64,000 bases of DNA from Streptomyces filipinensis. Its GTDB lineage: Bacteria > Actinomycetota > Actinomycetes > Streptomycetales > Streptomycetaceae. Of the stretch, positions 62,724 through 64,000 are shown piece after piece. Numbering within the stretch: the first letter of the stretch is position 1; each line of letters starts with the position of its first letter. Under the pieces are notes generated by a model. That model had not been told where the DNA came from. It worked only from the letters and a program-made list of their open reading frames with translations, and made no database searches. The DNA is taken from assembly GCF_014649495.1 (NCBI RefSeq), contig NZ_BMTD01000005.1:1-64000 (forward strand). The letters run 5' to 3'. The position numbers and the translations under genes were made by a program.

Positions 62724-64000
62724 GTGAGCGGTGTGACGTCGGACGAGCAGCGGCCGGGCCCCGATCGGCCGCCGGTCCCCGAGGCCGTGGCACGACTGCC
62801 CCGCCCGGTCCGCGAGGACCTCATCCGCAGGCTGCGCCGGAGGCGGAGCGCCTTCGGTGAGGACGACGTCCAGGTCGTCGAGCGTCCACTGCTCCGGCGC
62901 GCCGTCGGCGCCTCCGCTCTCGGCAACTGCATGGAGTGGTTCGACTTCGGGGTCTACAGCTACCTCGCCGCCACCATCGGCAAGGTGTTCTTCCCGGGCG
63001 CGTCCCCGGCCGCCCAGGTCATCTCCTCCTTCGCGACCTTCGCCGCGGCCTTCGTCGTCAGGCCGATCGGCGGTCTGGTCTTCGGACCGCTCGGCGACCG
63101 GATCGGCCGGCAGAAGGTGCTCGCCACCACCATGATCATGATGGCGGTCGGCACCTTCGCCATCGGTGTCATCCCCGGGTACGGCACGATCGGCATCGCC
63201 GCACCCCTGCTGCTCCTGCTGGCCCGTATGGTCCAGGGCTTCTCCACCGGCGGTGAGTACGGCGGTGCGACCACCTTCGTCGCCGAGTACTCGCCGGACC
63301 GCCGGCGCGGGTTCCTCTCCAGCTGGCTCGACTTCGGCACCTTCGTCGGCTACGCCCTCGGCTCCGCCCTGGTCACCGTGCTCAACCTCTCCCTGACGGA
63401 TGCTCAGATGCTGTCCTGGGGCTGGCGCGTCCCGTTCCTGATCGCCGGACCGCTCGGCGTGATCGGCCTCTACATGCGGCTCCGGCTGGAGGAGTCCCCG
63501 GCCTTCCAGCAGCAGCTGGACGAACACGAGAAGAGCCTCGCGCAGGAGTCCGCGGGCAGCGAGTTCAAGGACATCGTCCGCAACCACTGGCGGCCGCTGC
63601 TGGTCTGCATGGGCCTGGTGCTGCTGTACAACGTCACCAACTACATGGTCACCGGCTATCTGCCGACCTATCAGACCGAGACCCTGAACCGGTCCAGCAG
63701 CTCCGCGGACGTCCTGGTGCTGGTGGGCATGCTGTGGATCGTCGTACTGGTCACCTTCCTCGGGCGGCTCAGCGACCGCGTCGGCCGGCGGCCCGTCTAC
63801 GCCGTCGCCGCCGCCGCGATGATCGTGCTGTCCGTGCCCGCCTTCCTGCTGGTCAAGGCACACGGCACCTGGCCGCCGATCCTCGGGGTCCTGATCCTGT
63901 CCACGCTGCTCGCCTGCTTCGCCGCGCCGAGCGCGGCAACGCTGCCCGCCCTGTTCCCGACCGCCGTCCGTTACGCGGCGATGGGTATCGGCTTCAACTT
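62724..64000 (+). CDS. MHS-type MFS transporter, ProP-like (3' end outside window)
   Basis: At least 425 residues from GTG 62724 behind GAAGGAGG. A charged 60-residue N-terminus leads to GNCMEWFDFGVYSYLA, GPLGDRIGRQKVL (motif A), RMVQGFSTGGEYGGATTFVAEY and LGRLSDRVGRRP, which is the metabolite:H+ symporter group (ProP-like proline/betaine). The gene is truncated by the window end. Confidence 0.92.
   Translation, partial: MSGVTSDEQRPGPDRPPVPEAVARLPRPVREDLIRRLRRRRSAFGEDDVQVVERPLLRRAVGASALGNCMEWFDFGVYSYLAATIGKVFFPGASPAAQVISSFATFAAAFVVRPIGGLVFGPLGDRIGRQKVLATTMIMMAVGTFAIGVIPGYGTIGIAAPLLLLLARMVQGFSTGGEYGGATTFVAEYSPDRRRGFLSSWLDFGTFVGYALGSALVTVLNLSLTDAQMLSWGWRVPFLIAGPLGVIGLYMRLRLEESPAFQQQLDEHEKSLAQESAGSEFKDIVRNHWRPLLVCMGLVLLYNVTNYMVTGYLPTYQTETLNRSSSSADVLVLVGMLWIVVLVTFLGRLSDRVGRRPVYAVAAAAMIVLSVPAFLLVKAHGTWPPILGVLILSTLLACFAAPSAATLPALFPTAVRYAAMGIGFN

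Noticed and set aside
1..64000. CRISPR arrays, insertion sequences, integrases or phage genes
   Set aside because: No regularly spaced short repeats, transposase motifs or integrase-like proteins were seen.

Overview
The window is about 64 kb of very GC-rich actinobacterial chromosome, almost certainly from a Streptomyces. The evidence is GTG and TTG starts behind GGAGG-type ribosome binding sites, strongly G/C-biased third codon positions, and characteristic families: SCO6745-like proteins, several SpoIIE/RsbU phosphatases, ANTAR proteins, GH64 glucanase, CsbD and a SAV_5884-type graspetide maturase. The species cannot be named from this sequence. Both ends are cut: an M4 metalloprotease on the left and an MFS transporter on the right.

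Layout. 1-15 kb: secreted M4 protease, GH64 beta-1,3-glucanase with a LacI-type palindrome, dienelactone hydrolase, YciO/Sua5-family protein, PucR-like regulator, a P450, a secreted serine hydrolase, a gene-free stretch of degenerate tandem repeats, a SpoIIE phosphatase, and a GNAT gene behind a possible Cys-containing leader peptide. 13-15.2 kb: a minimal graspetide (omega-ester RiPP) locus with precursor and ATP-grasp ligase, followed by a Gfo/Idh oxidoreductase. 15.7-17.1 kb: a decayed TPR regulator. 17.4-19.3 kb: a two-gene operon of cyclodipeptide synthase and a CYP121 (mycocyclosin synthase)-like P450, overlapping by ATGA. 19.5-28.5 kb: an SCO6745-like protein, a secreted Vgb-like beta-propeller, a sortase with a candidate surface-protein substrate, a GDSL esterase with TetR, a GH51 arabinofuranosidase relic, HxlR divergent from an imine-reductase-like gene, and LysR. 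28.7-36.9 kb: M9 collagenase, a long GAPDH, a PIG-V-like mannosyltransferase, a second SpoIIE phosphatase and a MASE1 membrane protein.

37-47.6 kb is a selenium block. selA and selB overlap by 4 bp, tRNA-Sec lies antisense to the 3' end of selB, and selD follows. Next come a formate dehydrogenase whose catalytic subunit reads through an in-frame UGA (Sec191) with a hairpin 12 nt downstream, an oppositely oriented HAD dehalogenase, and the NrfD-like and 4Fe-4S subunits. The genes for making, carrying and inserting selenocysteine and their selenoprotein client are therefore in one place.

48-61 kb is a signalling block. A 1420-residue soluble hybrid histidine kinase with seven HAMP units precedes an ANTAR-GAF-PAS-PP2C phosphatase and an RsbW-like kinase, then CsbD. 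A MarR (possibly leaderless) overlaps a DHA2 exporter. A secreted sphingomyelinase-like enzyme, a STAS-ANTAR-GAF protein, a DedA protein, two small hypotheticals and an MHS-type transporter follow.

The most interesting systems are the CDPS/CYP121-like pair, whose P450 appears to have changed residues at the catalytic Gln385-Arg386 site of CYP121, the graspetide locus without an obvious methyltransferase, the complete Sec locus with its selB/tRNA-Sec overlap, and the sortase with a neighbour carrying a duplicated PRGGMHTGGGALA motif.
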